NCBI GenBank assembly: GCA_023393655.1
Contig: JAEWKP010000381.1
Span: 5,002-69,001, forward strand
Reading direction: 5' to 3'
Source of the DNA: Pseudomonadota bacterium
Lineage (GTDB): Bacteria; Pseudomonadota; Alphaproteobacteria; Rhizobiales; Beijerinckiaceae
Length of the DNA stretch: 64,000 nt
Shown: positions 36,365 through 46,004 of the stretch, piece after piece
How the letters are laid out: each line of letters starts with the position of its first letter
How positions within the stretch are numbered: the first letter of the stretch is position 1
Translations under genes and position numbers: made by a program
Notes under the pieces: generated by a model
Told to the model about the DNA's origin: nothing
Database searches by the model: none
What the model saw: the letters and a program-made list of their open reading frames with translations, nothing else

Positions 36365-37263
36365 CAGAAATAGCCCTCGCGCTTCTTCTTCTCCATCGAT
36401 GCGGCCTCGTCGCTGTCGATCAGACGACCCTGCCGCTCCGAGGTCGTGGACGCCCTCATCTCGGCGATGATCGCATCGAGATCGGCGGCGGAGCTGTCGA
36501 TCGCCCCGCTCAACGGATAGCAACCGAGTGTCCGGAAACGGACCATCCGCATCTCCGCGCTCTCGCCCGCTTCCAGCGGCAGCCTGTCGTCGTCCACCAT
36601 GATCCAGGTGCCGGAGCGGCGCACGACCGGACGCGGCTTAGCGAAATACAACGGCACGACCGGGATGCTCTCGGCTTTGATGTAGGTCCAGATGTCGAGC
36701 TCGGTCCAATCCGACAGCGGAAAGGCCCGAACGCTTTCCCCCTGACGGATCCTTGTATTGTAGAGATTCCAGAGCTCCGGGCGCTGATTTCGAGGGTCCC
36801 AGACGTGCCCGGCCGAGCGGAACGACAGCACTCGCTCCTTCGCGCGGCTCTTCTCCTCGTCACGGCGGGCGCCTCCGAAGGCGGCGTCGAAGCCATATTC
36901 GTCGAGCGCCTGCTTTAGAGCTTCGGTCTTCATCACCTGGGTGTGCAAGGCAGAGCCGGAAGCGATCGGGCCGATGTCGCGCCGAATTCCTTCGGGGTTG
37001 ATGTGGACGATCAGATCGAGACGATGGCGCTCAGCCACCGCGTCACGGAACGCAATCATCTCCCGGAACTTCCAGCGCGTATCGACATGGAGAAGCTTGA
37101 ACGGCAGCGGCCCTGGCCGGAACGCCTTTAGCGCCAGATGGAGCAGTACCGAGGAGTCCTTGCCGATCGAATACAGCATCACGACGTTGCTGAACTCGGC
37201 GACGACCTCGCGCAGGATCTCGATGGAATTCGCTTCGAGCGCTCGCAGATGCGCAGTTTTCAC
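36364..37263 (-). CDS. cysD: Sulfate adenylyltransferase subunit 2
   Basis: A 299-residue CysD/NodP. It has the PAPS-reductase-like PP-loop [42 protein letters not shown] and [12 protein letters not shown], and the standard end [11 protein letters not shown]. It forms APS from ATP and sulfate with CysN. No ATG fits: the family N-terminus ([16 protein letters not shown]) is preceded directly by GTG at 37261-37263, which overlaps the TGA of the fusion gene (GTGA). The open frame extending to 37878 is rejected as it lies inside that gene. Operon partner of cysNC with one-base overlap. Confidence 0.95.
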   Translation of the reverse strand: MKTAHLRALEANSIEILREVVAEFSNVVMLYSIGKDSSVLLHLALKAFRPGPLPFKLLHVDTRWKFREMIAFRDAVAERHRLDLIVHINPEGIRRDIGPIASGSALHTQVMKTEALKQALDEYGFDAAFGGARRDEEKSRAKERVLSFRSAGHVWDPRNQRPELWNLYNTRIRQGESVRAFPLSDWTELDIWTYIKAESIPVVPLYFAKPRPVVRRSGTWIMVDDDRLPLEAGESAEMRMVRFRTLGCYPLSGAIDSSAADLDAIIAEMRASTTSERQGRLIDSDEAASMEKKKREGYF

Positions 37264-39893
37264 GAAAGGAGCTTTCTCATCAGGCGCCGCGCCAGACCAA
37301 CCGGCCTGCCGTGACGCTCGCCATATCCGCCGTTTTGGGCGCTGGATATCCGCCCGCGAGTGGCGAATCCCGGCGCGATCATGCCAGCCGTCGGAGCAAC
37401 TTCTTTCCCCGCGTCCCGCTGGGAGAACCAAGTCAGCGCATCGCCTAGGTTCATCGCGGCAAAGCCGTCGCGCTCCACGAGGCGATGCGCCGCCTCGTGC
37501 ATGGCGGCCGCCCTCTCGTGATTGGCAGGGTGGAGATTGAGCACGATGATACCCGGTACGCCGCTGTCCAGAATGCGCTGGGCCAGGGCCTGCACCGCAT
37601 CGAGGGCCTGCTCGTCGGTCCATTCGTGAACGAAGAACACGCCGTCGCCGAACGCCGTCAGCAGGCTCCAATGGGGGGTGAGCGCGCCGTCGAGTGCCAG
37701 CCGGGCCGGCAGGAGCGAGCCGTTCAGGACGCGGCCGTCGAACCCCGGCAGATTGCTCGACGCTACGATGCCCTCCGCGATCCACGGGCCGGCATGGCCC
37801 CAGTAGCCGTCGTTGAGGAAGCCATGATTGCGGACCAGCTTCGGACGGTGGCCCGTCAGATCCGAAAACCAAGCGCATTGTTCGCGCAGTCGATCAGCAT
37901 ACGCGCCCGGAGTGTCCAAAGCATCCGGGTGGAGCTCCCATTCCACCGCGCCATTCCGTGAATACTCGGCAAGCGATGTCCGGTCGTGCTTGGTAAGCGG
38001 GTGCAGAAAATACGTAATGGGAAGGGCACCGAGCTTACGGCCTTGTTCGCGGTAATCGTACAGCGGAGCCTGATCGTCATCGCCGGTGACGATCAGGGCC
38101 CCCGGCGCGCCGAAAGGCAGCACGTCACCGACCTTAATACCGCCGAAACGGCACAAGGCATCGCGCAACGTCCACATCCACCAGTCGGCTTGGCGGTCAT
38201 TCGAGCGGTCCGGGTCGAGTTGACCTTCGAAAAGATAGGTCGGCCGCTCGCCGGCTATGCCCCACTGCTCTTCAGCAGGCCGATTGGCGGCAGCCGCCTG
38301 CGCGCCTTGGCGGATCAGCATAAGGTCGCGGTGCAGGTCGGTTCCGACGAGCAGAATGCCGGCCTTGCCCAGCGGCAACCAGACCCAGGTTGCTTCACCG
38401 CCAGGCGCAGAGACGACCGTGTGCCCGCGAGCGGCCGCGATTGTCTCGATCGCATGGAACGAACGCAGACGGCGCCAAGCTGCGCTCTGCTCAGCCGAGG
38501 CTGCGGTGCAAATCGTTTCCCGCTCTGCAGACAAAAGCGAGAAACTCACGTCGTCGAGAAAATCTTGCGCACGCGAGGGGCGTAGCAGGATCACGGGCTT
38601 TCCTGAGTCCGCGGCCTGCCGGGCGACAACCCAGGAACCGTCTATCGCCGCGTCGGCGACGACAACCGACGCCTCGTTCAGATCCGCGGACGCACCCGTC
38701 ACTCCAAACAAGCGCAACTGGTGGACGAGGCTGTCGACCGACCACGCAGGAGCTTGCTGCTTTGCCGAACTCGTCGAAGCTCCCAGTGAGCGCATCGTCG
38801 AAGGCGCTGCTTCGGCGGCGCTGACCGCGCGGTCGGAATCAAGGAAGAGACTGCCCTGTATAATCGGAATAGCCCGGCCGCCGAACTTCCCTTTGAAAGA
38901 GGACACCTTCGCAATGGGCCATTGCGAAGGAACTTCCGGAAAGGTTGGTCCAAAGCGATAGGCCTCGAATCCCGCCTTCTTGGCTTCGAGAATGGCATGC
39001 CAGTGGATGAAGTCGTTCGGACGCATTGCGAGCATGTCCGGATCCGACACCCCGGCGAGAAAGCTTACGCCTTGCTTTGCGGCGAGCAGGATCAGAGCTG
39101 CCGCGTCGCGCTCTTCGCTCCGGGCGAAAGCCACCAGAACATTGCCGCTATCGGCAAATCGTTCGAGGATTGCTGAGTAGTAATCGCTCGGGGGCAGCAC
39201 CTCCCCAGTGCGTAGTGACGATTTTCGCGCGAGATCGAGATAGCGATCCAGGCGATCGGGCGCTTGACTGAGCGAGAAGGTGAGCCCAGCCTTCTGGGCT
39301 TTGCGGACCGCACGTCTGCAGGCTTCGTCCAGCCCTAGCCAAATCTCCTCCTCCGCCTCGCGGAGATCGACGATCTGGTCGGCATTGCAAACTGAGAATC
39401 CAGGAGCGGGCTCCATGCCGGTGGGGCCGAAGCCAAGGCCTAGCTGGAAGCCGTGCTCCGTGACCCAAAACGGAATGTGTTCGCGATCCGCCGTCCTGTT
39501 GCGCGGAGCGAGGTTGTGGGAGTTGAGCTGGACCCGGTGCGCGCCGAACGAGCGTGCGACGTCCAAGATCGCCTGCATAGCAGCGCTGCGAACGCGCGCT
39601 GCGTTGCTCTTGGCCAACCCTGCTCGCAATGCGGTTCCCGAGTGCCGGTGTATACCGCTATGGATGAGGATTTCTGCGTTTGGAGTCCCATGTGCCGCGT
39701 CGCTCAGATAAAGCGGCTGGACAGCGACCAGCCCGCTACGGTCGGAAACGGCAAAAGACAGATTGCGACGGACGAAGAACTCGGTTTCGATCGCGATCCA
39801 GTCGGACCTATGTGTAAGCCAGGCATCTGGCGAACTTTCGACAAGCGCATCCCATTCATTCCGAGTCACCTGCGCGAAGCGAACGATGTTCAT
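37260..39893 (-). CDS. FemAB/GNAT-like and polysaccharide-deacetylase-like fusion protein
   Basis: An 877-residue multidomain protein. Residues ~1-360 form a FemAB/GNAT-like acyltransferase: [68 protein letters not shown]. Residues ~380-570 have alternating strands ([41 protein letters not shown]) and no motif I can name. Residues ~600-835 resemble a CE4-type deacetylase fold: [44 protein letters not shown] fusion of acyl transfer and deacetylation would swap an N-substituent on an amino sugar. That is inference. No signal peptide is visible. Coupled by overlaps to cysD and the methyltransferase. Confidence 0.66.
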   Translation of the reverse strand: MNIVRFAQVTRNEWDALVESSPDAWLTHRSDWIAIETEFFVRRNLSFAVSDRSGLVAVQPLYLSDAAHGTPNAEILIHSGIHRHSGTALRAGLAKSNAARVRSAAMQAILDVARSFGAHRVQLNSHNLAPRNRTADREHIPFWVTEHGFQLGLGFGPTGMEPAPGFSVCNADQIVDLREAEEEIWLGLDEACRRAVRKAQKAGLTFSLSQAPDRLDRYLDLARKSSLRTGEVLPPSDYYSAILERFADSGNVLVAFARSEERDAAALILLAAKQGVSFLAGVSDPDMLAMRPNDFIHWHAILEAKKAGFEAYRFGPTFPEVPSQWPIAKVSSFKGKFGGRAIPIIQGSLFLDSDRAVSAAEAAPSTMRSLGASTSSAKQQAPAWSVDSLVHQLRLFGVTGASADLNEASVVVADAAIDGSWVVARQAADSGKPVILLRPSRAQDFLDDVSFSLLSAERETICTAASAEQSAAWRRLRSFHAIETIAAARGHTVVSAPGGEATWVWLPLGKAGILLVGTDLHRDLMLIRQGAQAAAANRPAEEQWGIAGERPTYLFEGQLDPDRSNDRQADWWMWTLRDALCRFGGIKVGDVLPFGAPGALIVTGDDDQAPLYDYREQGRKLGALPITYFLHPLTKHDRTSLAEYSRNGAVEWELHPDALDTPGAYADRLREQCAWFSDLTGHRPKLVRNHGFLNDGYWGHAGPWIAEGIVASSNLPGFDGRVLNGSLLPARLALDGALTPHWSLLTAFGDGVFFVHEWTDEQALDAVQALAQRILDSGVPGIIVLNLHPANHERAAAMHEAAHRLVERDGFAAMNLGDALTWFSQRDAGKEVAPTAGMIAPGFATRGRISSAQNGGYGERHGRPVGLARRLMRKLLS

Positions 39894-40759
39894 GAGCGCG
39901 CGAAGCTGAACACGACGTTGAATCGATAACGAAAATACGGGTTCAGCGGGTGGATCTCGTGAAATGAGACACTCGCACCGATCTCACGGCCCAAGCGCAC
40001 GAAGTCATCCTTCAAGAAATCGAAGGTCGTGATCATCGGAGTAACACTAATGGGCGCTGGGCGCTCGCCGTCGACCGGCTCACCTTTTACTAGTCTCGCC
40101 AATCTTTTCCAGAACCCTCTGCGCGCTGGTGCCACATGGGGCTCCGGCTCGCTGCGGATTGCCGGCTCAGCGCGCGCTGGATTGGCGCCGAACTTGCTGT
40201 CGAGCTCGCGAGCTACGGCGGCAACGCGGTCGGGAAGGTCGGCAGCGCGTGTCCGGTCGGGAATCGATCCGACCAATACGCGCCCACCCGGCTTCACGAC
40301 GCGCAGCATCTCGCGGATCAACGGTTCGCCGTCCTCGATGGAAGGAAAATTAGTGAAGACGTCATAGCAAAAGGCGCAGTCGAAGCTTGCGGCATCAAAT
40401 GGCAGGCGCTCGCCTTCGGCCATCCGAAAGTGAGCGTTGGTCAATCCGAGACGTCGCGCGACTTTGAGAGGTCCCTCGGCTAAGTCCACGCCCGTAAAGC
40501 GGTCGACACGAGGCGCCACGAGCTGAGCCAGGAATCCAGCGGCGCTCCCCACCTCCAAGACAGACGAATCAGCCGTCGCCCCTGACAGATCGAGAATGCT
40601 TCGCGCCAGATCGTCGCGGATCGCAGTCTCCATCCAGACACGAGGGTCGCGTCCGGCGATGTAACATAGATCCTCATGACTTGGCGGGCCCGCAACCGCC
40701 TCGCCACGCATGTCGAAAAACGCGTGCAGCCCTTCGCGCCAGCTTTGTTTCTCAGTCAC
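39890..40759 (-). CDS. SAM-dependent methyltransferase next to Wzt
   Basis: A 289-residue class I methyltransferase. Motif I is [17 protein letters not shown], with [29 protein letters not shown] and [14 protein letters not shown] following. The start is GTG 40759, overlapping the wzt stop by eight bases; its own stop overlaps the ATG of the fusion gene. In ABC-exported O-antigens with a carbohydrate-binding Wzt C-terminus, a chain-terminating methyltransferase or kinase often sits beside wzt. This gene is the best candidate for such a cap, on position alone. Confidence 0.78.
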   Translation of the reverse strand: MTEKQSWREGLHAFFDMRGEAVAGPPSHEDLCYIAGRDPRVWMETAIRDDLARSILDLSGATADSSVLEVGSAAGFLAQLVAPRVDRFTGVDLAEGPLKVARRLGLTNAHFRMAEGERLPFDAASFDCAFCYDVFTNFPSIEDGEPLIREMLRVVKPGGRVLVGSIPDRTRAADLPDRVAAVARELDSKFGANPARAEPAIRSEPEPHVAPARRGFWKRLARLVKGEPVDGERPAPISVTPMITTFDFLKDDFVRLGREIGASVSFHEIHPLNPYFRYRFNVVFSFARS

Positions 40760-42071
40760 GGATGGGCTCCACCTTCCATGAAATAACAGGGTCGTAAATG
40801 TAGCTGAACCCCCAGAGGCTCTCGCGAGAAACTGAGAACTGGCACGCTTTCTCTATGTAATGAAGTATCGAATCATCGCTCTTGGGCAGTTGGTGCCTGC
40901 ATATTGAGGCACTAACCCAGTAGATACCAGGCCCAAGCGATTGATCTTTAATCGTATACGTTACGGATCCTGACGGTAGCATCTCGCCATCGCTGTCGAG
41001 AAACGCACCGATATCATAGCCTTCAACGCCCATTACCGCCTGCAATCGTGCGCTATCGACACGCAGGCTCACGTAGATTTTCCGGTCGCTGGGTTTTCCT
41101 TCCCAGCTGATACGGATGTTCAAGTTCTGCCCCCGCCGGACGTGTGCGATCACGCTGCCCGCATCGTCCACCAGATCGACGTTCGTGATCCGGACCTCGT
41201 CGCCGGCCAATTCGTAGCGACCGCTCTCCGCTGTCTTGCGCAAGGACTCGTTCGAGGCCTTGTTCAGCGTAAGATTGGAGGCTTCCTGTCTGTCCCAAAC
41301 GCTTTGGATGTAGGCCTTCGCCACAGGCTCAGCCGCACCCTGCATGATCATGTTGCCTTCCTGAATCCAAATGGCGTGATCGCAGAGTTCCGCGATCATG
41401 CCATCTGAATGCGAGACGAACAGGACGGTCGCACCGCTATCGCAGATTTCGCGGATGCGGCGCATGCACTTATGAACGAAGTAGCTGTCGCCTGCCGCGA
41501 GAGCCTCGTCGACGATAAATATTTCGGGATTGACGGAAATCGCCGTAGAAAATGTCAGACGCGCCTGCATTCCACTCGAGTAGGTCCGGAACGGCAGGTC
41601 GATGACGTCCTGAAGTTCGCTGAACTCGATAATCCAGGGAAGGCGCTCCTCCACCTCATCGCGGCTCATGCCGATGCACATTCCGCCGGTGATGATGTTT
41701 TCGCGACCGGTGAAATCAGGATGAAAGCCGGTACCTAGCTCCAGGATCGCCGAAACGCGCCCATTCACCTCGACCGCCCCCGAGGTCGCGTCGAGCAGCC
41801 CAGTGATTATCTTCAGAAGCGTGCTCTTGCCGGAACCATTTGGTCCGATGATGCCGACGATCTCCCCGCGCCGCACGTCGAACGACACGTCCTTGAGAGC
41901 CCAATGCTCTCGGTGACGTGACCTGCCGGTGAGCACTTCGCGCAGGAGATCAGCATTGTTGTTGTAGAGACGATAGGCCTTGCTCAGCCCCCGCGCCCGA
42001 ATAGCGAATTCGGGAGCGGGGATCGCCAGCTCATCGCTCCGTTGAGTCAGTGTCATGCGGTTAACGTCCAC
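40752..42071 (-). CDS. wzt: O-antigen/capsule ABC exporter ATPase with Wzt-type C-terminal domain
   Basis: A 439-residue ABC ATPase. The nucleotide-binding domain has Walker [10 protein letters not shown], signature [11 protein letters not shown], Walker [13 protein letters not shown] and switch His in FVSHSDG. Residues ~280-439 form the extra C-terminal beta domain of Wzt proteins, which in E. coli O8/O9a binds the capped chain end. It starts at ATG 42071 or ATG 42056. It pairs with the permease 21 bp upstream and powers export of an undecaprenyl-linked polysaccharide across the inner membrane. AT-richer than the bulk of the locus. Confidence 0.92.
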   Translation of the reverse strand: MDVNRMTLTQRSDELAIPAPEFAIRARGLSKAYRLYNNNADLLREVLTGRSRHREHWALKDVSFDVRRGEIVGIIGPNGSGKSTLLKIITGLLDATSGAVEVNGRVSAILELGTGFHPDFTGRENIITGGMCIGMSRDEVEERLPWIIEFSELQDVIDLPFRTYSSGMQARLTFSTAISVNPEIFIVDEALAAGDSYFVHKCMRRIREICDSGATVLFVSHSDGMIAELCDHAIWIQEGNMIMQGAAEPVAKAYIQSVWDRQEASNLTLNKASNESLRKTAESGRYELAGDEVRITNVDLVDDAGSVIAHVRRGQNLNIRISWEGKPSDRKIYVSLRVDSARLQAVMGVEGYDIGAFLDSDGEMLPSGSVTYTIKDQSLGPGIYWVSASICRHQLPKSDDSILHYIEKACQFSVSRESLWGFSYIYDPVISWKVEPIRD

Positions 42072-42091
42072 CCAACAACAGAATTCCTAGC

Positions 42092-42955
42092 CTAAAGAAC
42101 ATTACCCAGGTAGGGCTTTACCCGCCTGAATACGGTAAGACCGACCAAGAATACAACAACCGCCATTACCGCGAATACAATCCACGCGAACCCATGACGG
42201 ATCGATCCAAAGAAAAGCACATCCTGATAGACCCACACGATGTAACTAAATGGATTAATGTATAGAATCGGCCTCACCATCTGGGGAACCCAATCTGGTA
42301 GGTAAATTGCCGGAGTGAAATACATCGAAATCGAAGTATAAATCGTAATAAATTCACGTATGTCGCGTATAAATGGGGTCGTCACTGACAGAAGTAATAT
42401 CAGGCCAATCGAGAGCAGTACGTGCAGCGCGATCACGAAAGGCAATGCCAACACCATTAAGTTGAGACCGCCACCCAAAAAGAACTTGTATGCCAGCATG
42501 AGGGCAAAGGTCGGCGCGTAGATCAGGAAACACGCGATCACCGAAGAGATCGGCAGCGTCTCGATAGGAAACACGACCTGCTTTACCAGATTGGCGTTTC
42601 CGGAAAACGCGTTCGCGGCGCGTCCAAGCACGCCAGACATCAGCAGCCAAGGTGTAAGGCCAACAAGGATGTAACTCGTGTAATCACCGGGAAACGTATC
42701 GGTGACTGCCATCTTCGATCCAATCACCACGCCAAAAATCAGCATGAAGGTGACGACGACCACCATAGGCTGTGCGTAGATCCAGAGCGACCCGAGCCCG
42801 TGTCCGGCATGTCCTCCCTTGATGTCGCGCAGAACCATTTCGCGGATCAGCGCGACATTCCGAACAGCCACTCGCAAAAAGTCCTGCGTCGCCTTTGCGA
42901 TGGACGTATTCTGCGCGAGGTCTGGTGACAACACCTTCCGATGATCACTGCTCAC
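42092..42955 (-). CDS. wzm: Polysaccharide ABC exporter permease (Wzm type)
   Basis: An ABC-2-type permease of 287 residues with six apparent membrane segments (WIYAQPMVVVVTFMLIFGVVI, YILVGLTPWLLM, VIACFLIYAPTFALMLAY, MVLALPFVIALHVLLSIGLILL, SISMYFTPAIYL, WIVFAVMAVVVFLVGLTVF; some listed in part). I prefer GTG 42955, which overlaps the TGA of the upstream amidotransferase gene (GTGA), to ATG 42973 inside it. It forms the channel for Wzt. Its presence, and the absence of Wzx/Wzy, indicates ABC-dependent export of a chain made in the cytoplasm. Confidence 0.9.
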   Translation of the reverse strand: MSSDHRKVLSPDLAQNTSIAKATQDFLRVAVRNVALIREMVLRDIKGGHAGHGLGSLWIYAQPMVVVVTFMLIFGVVIGSKMAVTDTFPGDYTSYILVGLTPWLLMSGVLGRAANAFSGNANLVKQVVFPIETLPISSVIACFLIYAPTFALMLAYKFFLGGGLNLMVLALPFVIALHVLLSIGLILLLSVTTPFIRDIREFITIYTSISMYFTPAIYLPDWVPQMVRPILYINPFSYIVWVYQDVLFFGSIRHGFAWIVFAVMAVVVFLVGLTVFRRVKPYLGNVL

Positions 42956-44823
42956 AGGTAGGCCTCGCACCATTGCTCGAGATTTAGCAGTGACCAGATC
43001 AGCAGGCGCCGGTTCTGACGGCCTTCGAGATGGTCCTCGATGAGCCCCTTCACCGTGCCTCGATCGAGATAATCGTAGATCCGTGCCCGATCATTCAGCA
43101 GCCGCCGGCGCACATAGTCGATGCTCTCGCCCTTGAACCAGCTCGCATCCGGGGCGGAGAAGCCCTGCTTCTCGCGCTCGGCGACCTGAGACGGGATATG
43201 CCGGCCCATCATCTTGCGCAGGATCAGCTTCCCGTCACGCGTCTTCTCGAAATAGCGCTGCGCCTTGCCGCCCGGCTCGTTTTCATTGAGTTGAACAACC
43301 TCTGTCAAGTTGCCGAGCTTCATCTTGGCGGGGAGCCGCATGGCGAAATCGACGAGATCGTTGTCGAGGAAGGGCACGCGCCCTTCCAGCCCGTGGGCCA
43401 TCGCCAGCTTGTCGTCGACGACGAGCAAGCCGTTGAGGAAGGTCTTCGCCTCGAAGTAGAGCGAGTGGTTGATGTAGTCCTCGGGCCGCGTCAGCTGCGA
43501 GGCGTGCTCATGGAAGACGCCGCGGAAGATCGCCATCGGGTCGGTCTGCCGGGCCTTGTCCCAGACCGGCGCCATCACCTGCGGCAGGATCTCGGTCGGC
43601 ACCAGCCGCTGCCAGAAGCCGTAATACTTCTCGACATAATGGTCGAAATCGTCGTTCACCACGGCGCGGTAGTAGCGCCAGGGGTAGCCGGCGAAAAGCT
43701 CGTCGCCGCCGGTGCCCGACAGCACGACCTTCACGAATTTCGAAGCAAGCTTGGCGGCATAGTAGTTCGGATAGGACTGCCCGACCCGCGGCTCCTCGAG
43801 ATGCCAGGCGAGGCGCGGCAGGCAGCGCTCCATGTCGCCGGCCTTCAGCACCATCTCGTAATGCTCGGTCTTGAACAGATACGACATGTGCTCGGCCTTC
43901 GAGCGCTCGTCATAGCCGAGCTCGACGCCCGAGGCCGAATTCAGGTCGAAGCCCACCGTGAAGGTGCGCATGAAGGGCAGCTGCCGGGCCGCCAGCGCCG
44001 TGATCGAGCCGGAATCCATGCCGCCTGAGAGATAGGAGCCGACATCGACATCCGAGATCATCTGGCGCGAGACGGCCTGGCGGAACAGCCGGTCGAGCTC
44101 ATCCAGCGCTTCGTTCTCGTCCGGCGCGTGCTCCGGCTCCTGGAAGTGGAAATCCCAGTAGCGCTGCGGCTCGAACGCTCTTTCGCCGGGGCCGACCTGG
44201 AGATAGCAGCCGGCAGGCAGGAGCTTGACGTTCTCGAACACGGTGTCGTCCGAGAAGAAATTCTGAAAGGTCAGGTATTCGGTGAGGCCGCCGACATTCA
44301 TCCGCGCCTGGAAACCCGGGAAGCCGCGGAACGCCTTGATCTCCGAGGCGAAGAGCACCGCCCCGTCGACCACGGTGTAGTAGAGCGGCTTCACGCCGAA
44401 GCGGTCGCGCGCGAGCGTCAGCGTCTTATGCTGCCGATCCCAGATGCCGAATGCGAACATGCCGTTGAGCTTCTGGAGTGCCGCGATGCCCCATTCTGCG
44501 AAGGCCGTGAGCAGGACCTCGCTGTCGCCCGTCGAATGGAACCGGTGCCCCCGTGCGGAAAGGTCCGCCTTCAGCTCATGGAAGTTGTAGATCTCGCCAT
44601 TGTAGGTCAGCACATAACGGCCGTCGCGCGTCGTCATCGGCTGGCGCGCGGCGTCGGTCAGGTCGATGATCGACAGGCGGCGATGGCCCAGCCCGACCGG
44701 CCCGTCGCAATAATGCCCTTCGCCGTCGGGGCCGCGATGGGCGATGATGTCGGTCATCGCCTTCATCACGACCGGCGAGGCCGGCCTGCCGTCCCGGTGA
44801 AGGACGCCTGCAATACCGCACAT
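42952..44823 (-). CDS. asnB: Asparagine-synthase-type amidotransferase, paralogue 3
   Basis: A 623-residue AsnB-family protein. Cys2 (MCGIAGVLHRDGR) starts the glutaminase domain, with HRGPDGEG, LGHRRLSIID and YNGEIYNFHELK. The synthetase domain has SGGMDSGS as pyrophosphatase loop, LSGTGGDELFAGYPWR, and DDKLAMAHGLEGRVPFLDND. The loop differs by one Ser to Gly from paralogues 1 and 2. It is the first amidotransferase of the - arm, between the epimerase and the exporter. With two more copies downstream, different uronic-acid residues or linkages may each have an enzyme. Confidence 0.88.
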   Translation of the reverse strand: MCGIAGVLHRDGRPASPVVMKAMTDIIAHRGPDGEGHYCDGPVGLGHRRLSIIDLTDAARQPMTTRDGRYVLTYNGEIYNFHELKADLSARGHRFHSTGDSEVLLTAFAEWGIAALQKLNGMFAFGIWDRQHKTLTLARDRFGVKPLYYTVVDGAVLFASEIKAFRGFPGFQARMNVGGLTEYLTFQNFFSDDTVFENVKLLPAGCYLQVGPGERAFEPQRYWDFHFQEPEHAPDENEALDELDRLFRQAVSRQMISDVDVGSYLSGGMDSGSITALAARQLPFMRTFTVGFDLNSASGVELGYDERSKAEHMSYLFKTEHYEMVLKAGDMERCLPRLAWHLEEPRVGQSYPNYYAAKLASKFVKVVLSGTGGDELFAGYPWRYYRAVVNDDFDHYVEKYYGFWQRLVPTEILPQVMAPVWDKARQTDPMAIFRGVFHEHASQLTRPEDYINHSLYFEAKTFLNGLLVVDDKLAMAHGLEGRVPFLDNDLVDFAMRLPAKMKLGNLTEVVQLNENEPGGKAQRYFEKTRDGKLILRKMMGRHIPSQVAEREKQGFSAPDASWFKGESIDYVRRRLLNDRARIYDYLDRGTVKGLIEDHLEGRQNRRLLIWSLLNLEQWCEAYL

Positions 44824-44851
44824 GAAGTTATGGTCCGATCAGGGAACTGAT

Positions 44852-44875
44852 GGCCGGCGGGATGTCTCGCCGGCC
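44852..44875. repeat. Strong inverted repeat between epimerase and amidotransferase genes
   Basis: Perfect 8-bp arms GGCCGGCG and CGCCGGCC with an 8-base loop, in the 66-bp gap after the epimerase stop. Neither strand has a T-run after it, so it is not a standard intrinsic terminator. It may be an RNA-stabilising or processing hairpin, or a weak attenuator read through under antitermination. Confidence 0.6.
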
Positions 44876-44889
44876 GATTTCGATGAGGG

Positions 44890-45885
44890 TCAGATCTGGG
44901 CCTTGGCCCGGCGCTGCGCGACCTGCTCGATATGGAGCTTGCGCCACTCGATGAGCTGCTTCAGCCCTTCGTCGAGGTCGATCTGCGCGGTGAAGCCGAT
45001 CTCCTTGCTCGCCTTCACCGGCGAGCCGATGCGGTTGCGCACCAGCGTCGCCTGGCTGCGCGGCGCATAGTTGATCGGCTGGTTGGAGCCGGTCAGGTTC
45101 AGGAGCTTCTCGGCGACTTCCTTGAGCGAGGTCCGCTTGCCGGTGCCGACATTGTAGAAGCTGTCGGTGGCGGTCGACTGCATCGCGCAGAGGTTGGAGC
45201 GGGCGCAATCCTCCACCGCGACGAAATCGAAGGCCTCGGAGCCGTCACCCATGATGGTCGGGCCTTCGCCACGGTCGATCGCGTCGAGCATCTTCATGAT
45301 CACGGCGATGTAGGCGCCGCGATAGTCCTGGCGCGGCCCGTAGACGTTCATGTAGCGCAGGCCGACATAGTCGAGCCCGTAGCGGAAGTGATAGGCTCGC
45401 GCCATCGCCTCGCCGCAGATCTTGGTCGCGCCGTAGAAGTTCTTGTTGTTGAACGGATGATCCTCGGTCATCGGCTCCTCGACGGCGTCGCCGTAGACGG
45501 AGGCCGAGGACGACCAGACCAGGCGCTTGACGCCGTTGCGGACACAGCCGTCCAGCACGTTGAACATGCCGCGGACATTGGTCTCGAAGGCCGTGCGCGG
45601 ATATTCATGGCACTGCAGCAGCCACAGCGCCGCGAACTGGAAGACGCCGTCCGTCCCCTTGAGAGCGGTGTCCAGGATGTCGGTCTGGGTGATGTCACCG
45701 CCGGCCTCGAAAATCTTAACGCGTGGGTCTTTGAGGGCCTCGGCGAGGTTCTCCGTCGTGCCGCGAACGAAGTTGTCGTAGATCACGATCTCGCCGACAT
45801 CCGTCTTGGTCAGTTGATCCACGGCGTGCGAGCCGATCAGCCCGGCCCCGCCGATCACCACGACGCGCTTTCCCTTGAGTTCCAC
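44890..45885 (-). CDS. NAD-dependent nucleotide-sugar epimerase/dehydratase
   Basis: Extended SDR of 331 residues, UDP-glucose-4-epimerase-like. The glycine motif is GGAGLIGSH; the serine and YxxxK catalytic elements are SSSASVYGD and FYGATK. LRYMNVYGPRQDYRGAY and YNVGTGKRTSLKEVAE follow. The start is GTG 45885 with an AAGGGGAA ribosome site. First biosynthetic gene of the - arm after the two regulatory genes, with a 119-bp leader that includes an ops-like sequence. It supplies an epimerised or dehydrated sugar nucleotide; the specific substrate is not clear from motifs. Confidence 0.83.
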   Translation of the reverse strand: MELKGKRVVVIGGAGLIGSHAVDQLTKTDVGEIVIYDNFVRGTTENLAEALKDPRVKIFEAGGDITQTDILDTALKGTDGVFQFAALWLLQCHEYPRTAFETNVRGMFNVLDGCVRNGVKRLVWSSSASVYGDAVEEPMTEDHPFNNKNFYGATKICGEAMARAYHFRYGLDYVGLRYMNVYGPRQDYRGAYIAVIMKMLDAIDRGEGPTIMGDGSEAFDFVAVEDCARSNLCAMQSTATDSFYNVGTGKRTSLKEVAEKLLNLTGSNQPINYAPRSQATLVRNRIGSPVKASKEIGFTAQIDLDEGLKQLIEWRKLHIEQVAQRRAKAQI

Positions 45886-45936
45886 GGCTCGTTCCCCTTG
45901 CTGGCGATGCGGCGGCAGCGCCGGCGCACGAAATTT

Positions 45937-45948
45937 CCAAGCTACCGC
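45937..45948 (-). promoter_or_regulatory. ops-like element in the leader of the long polysaccharide operon
   Basis: On the - strand the leader between the NusG-like gene and the epimerase gene reads GCGGTAGCTTGG. The enterobacterial ops pause element, as I recall it, is GGCGGTAGCGTG, so the match is close across the GCGGTAG core. RfaH, a NusG paralogue, loads at ops to suppress termination in long polysaccharide operons. Here the NusG-like gene is immediately upstream. Similar GCGGTAG strings also occur within genes of this GC-rich window, so the call rests on position as much as sequence. Confidence 0.35.
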
Positions 45949-46004
45949 AGTCCGGGTGCAACCAGCGCCCAGACAACGACGATTCGACCGGCCGAATCTG
46001 CCGC

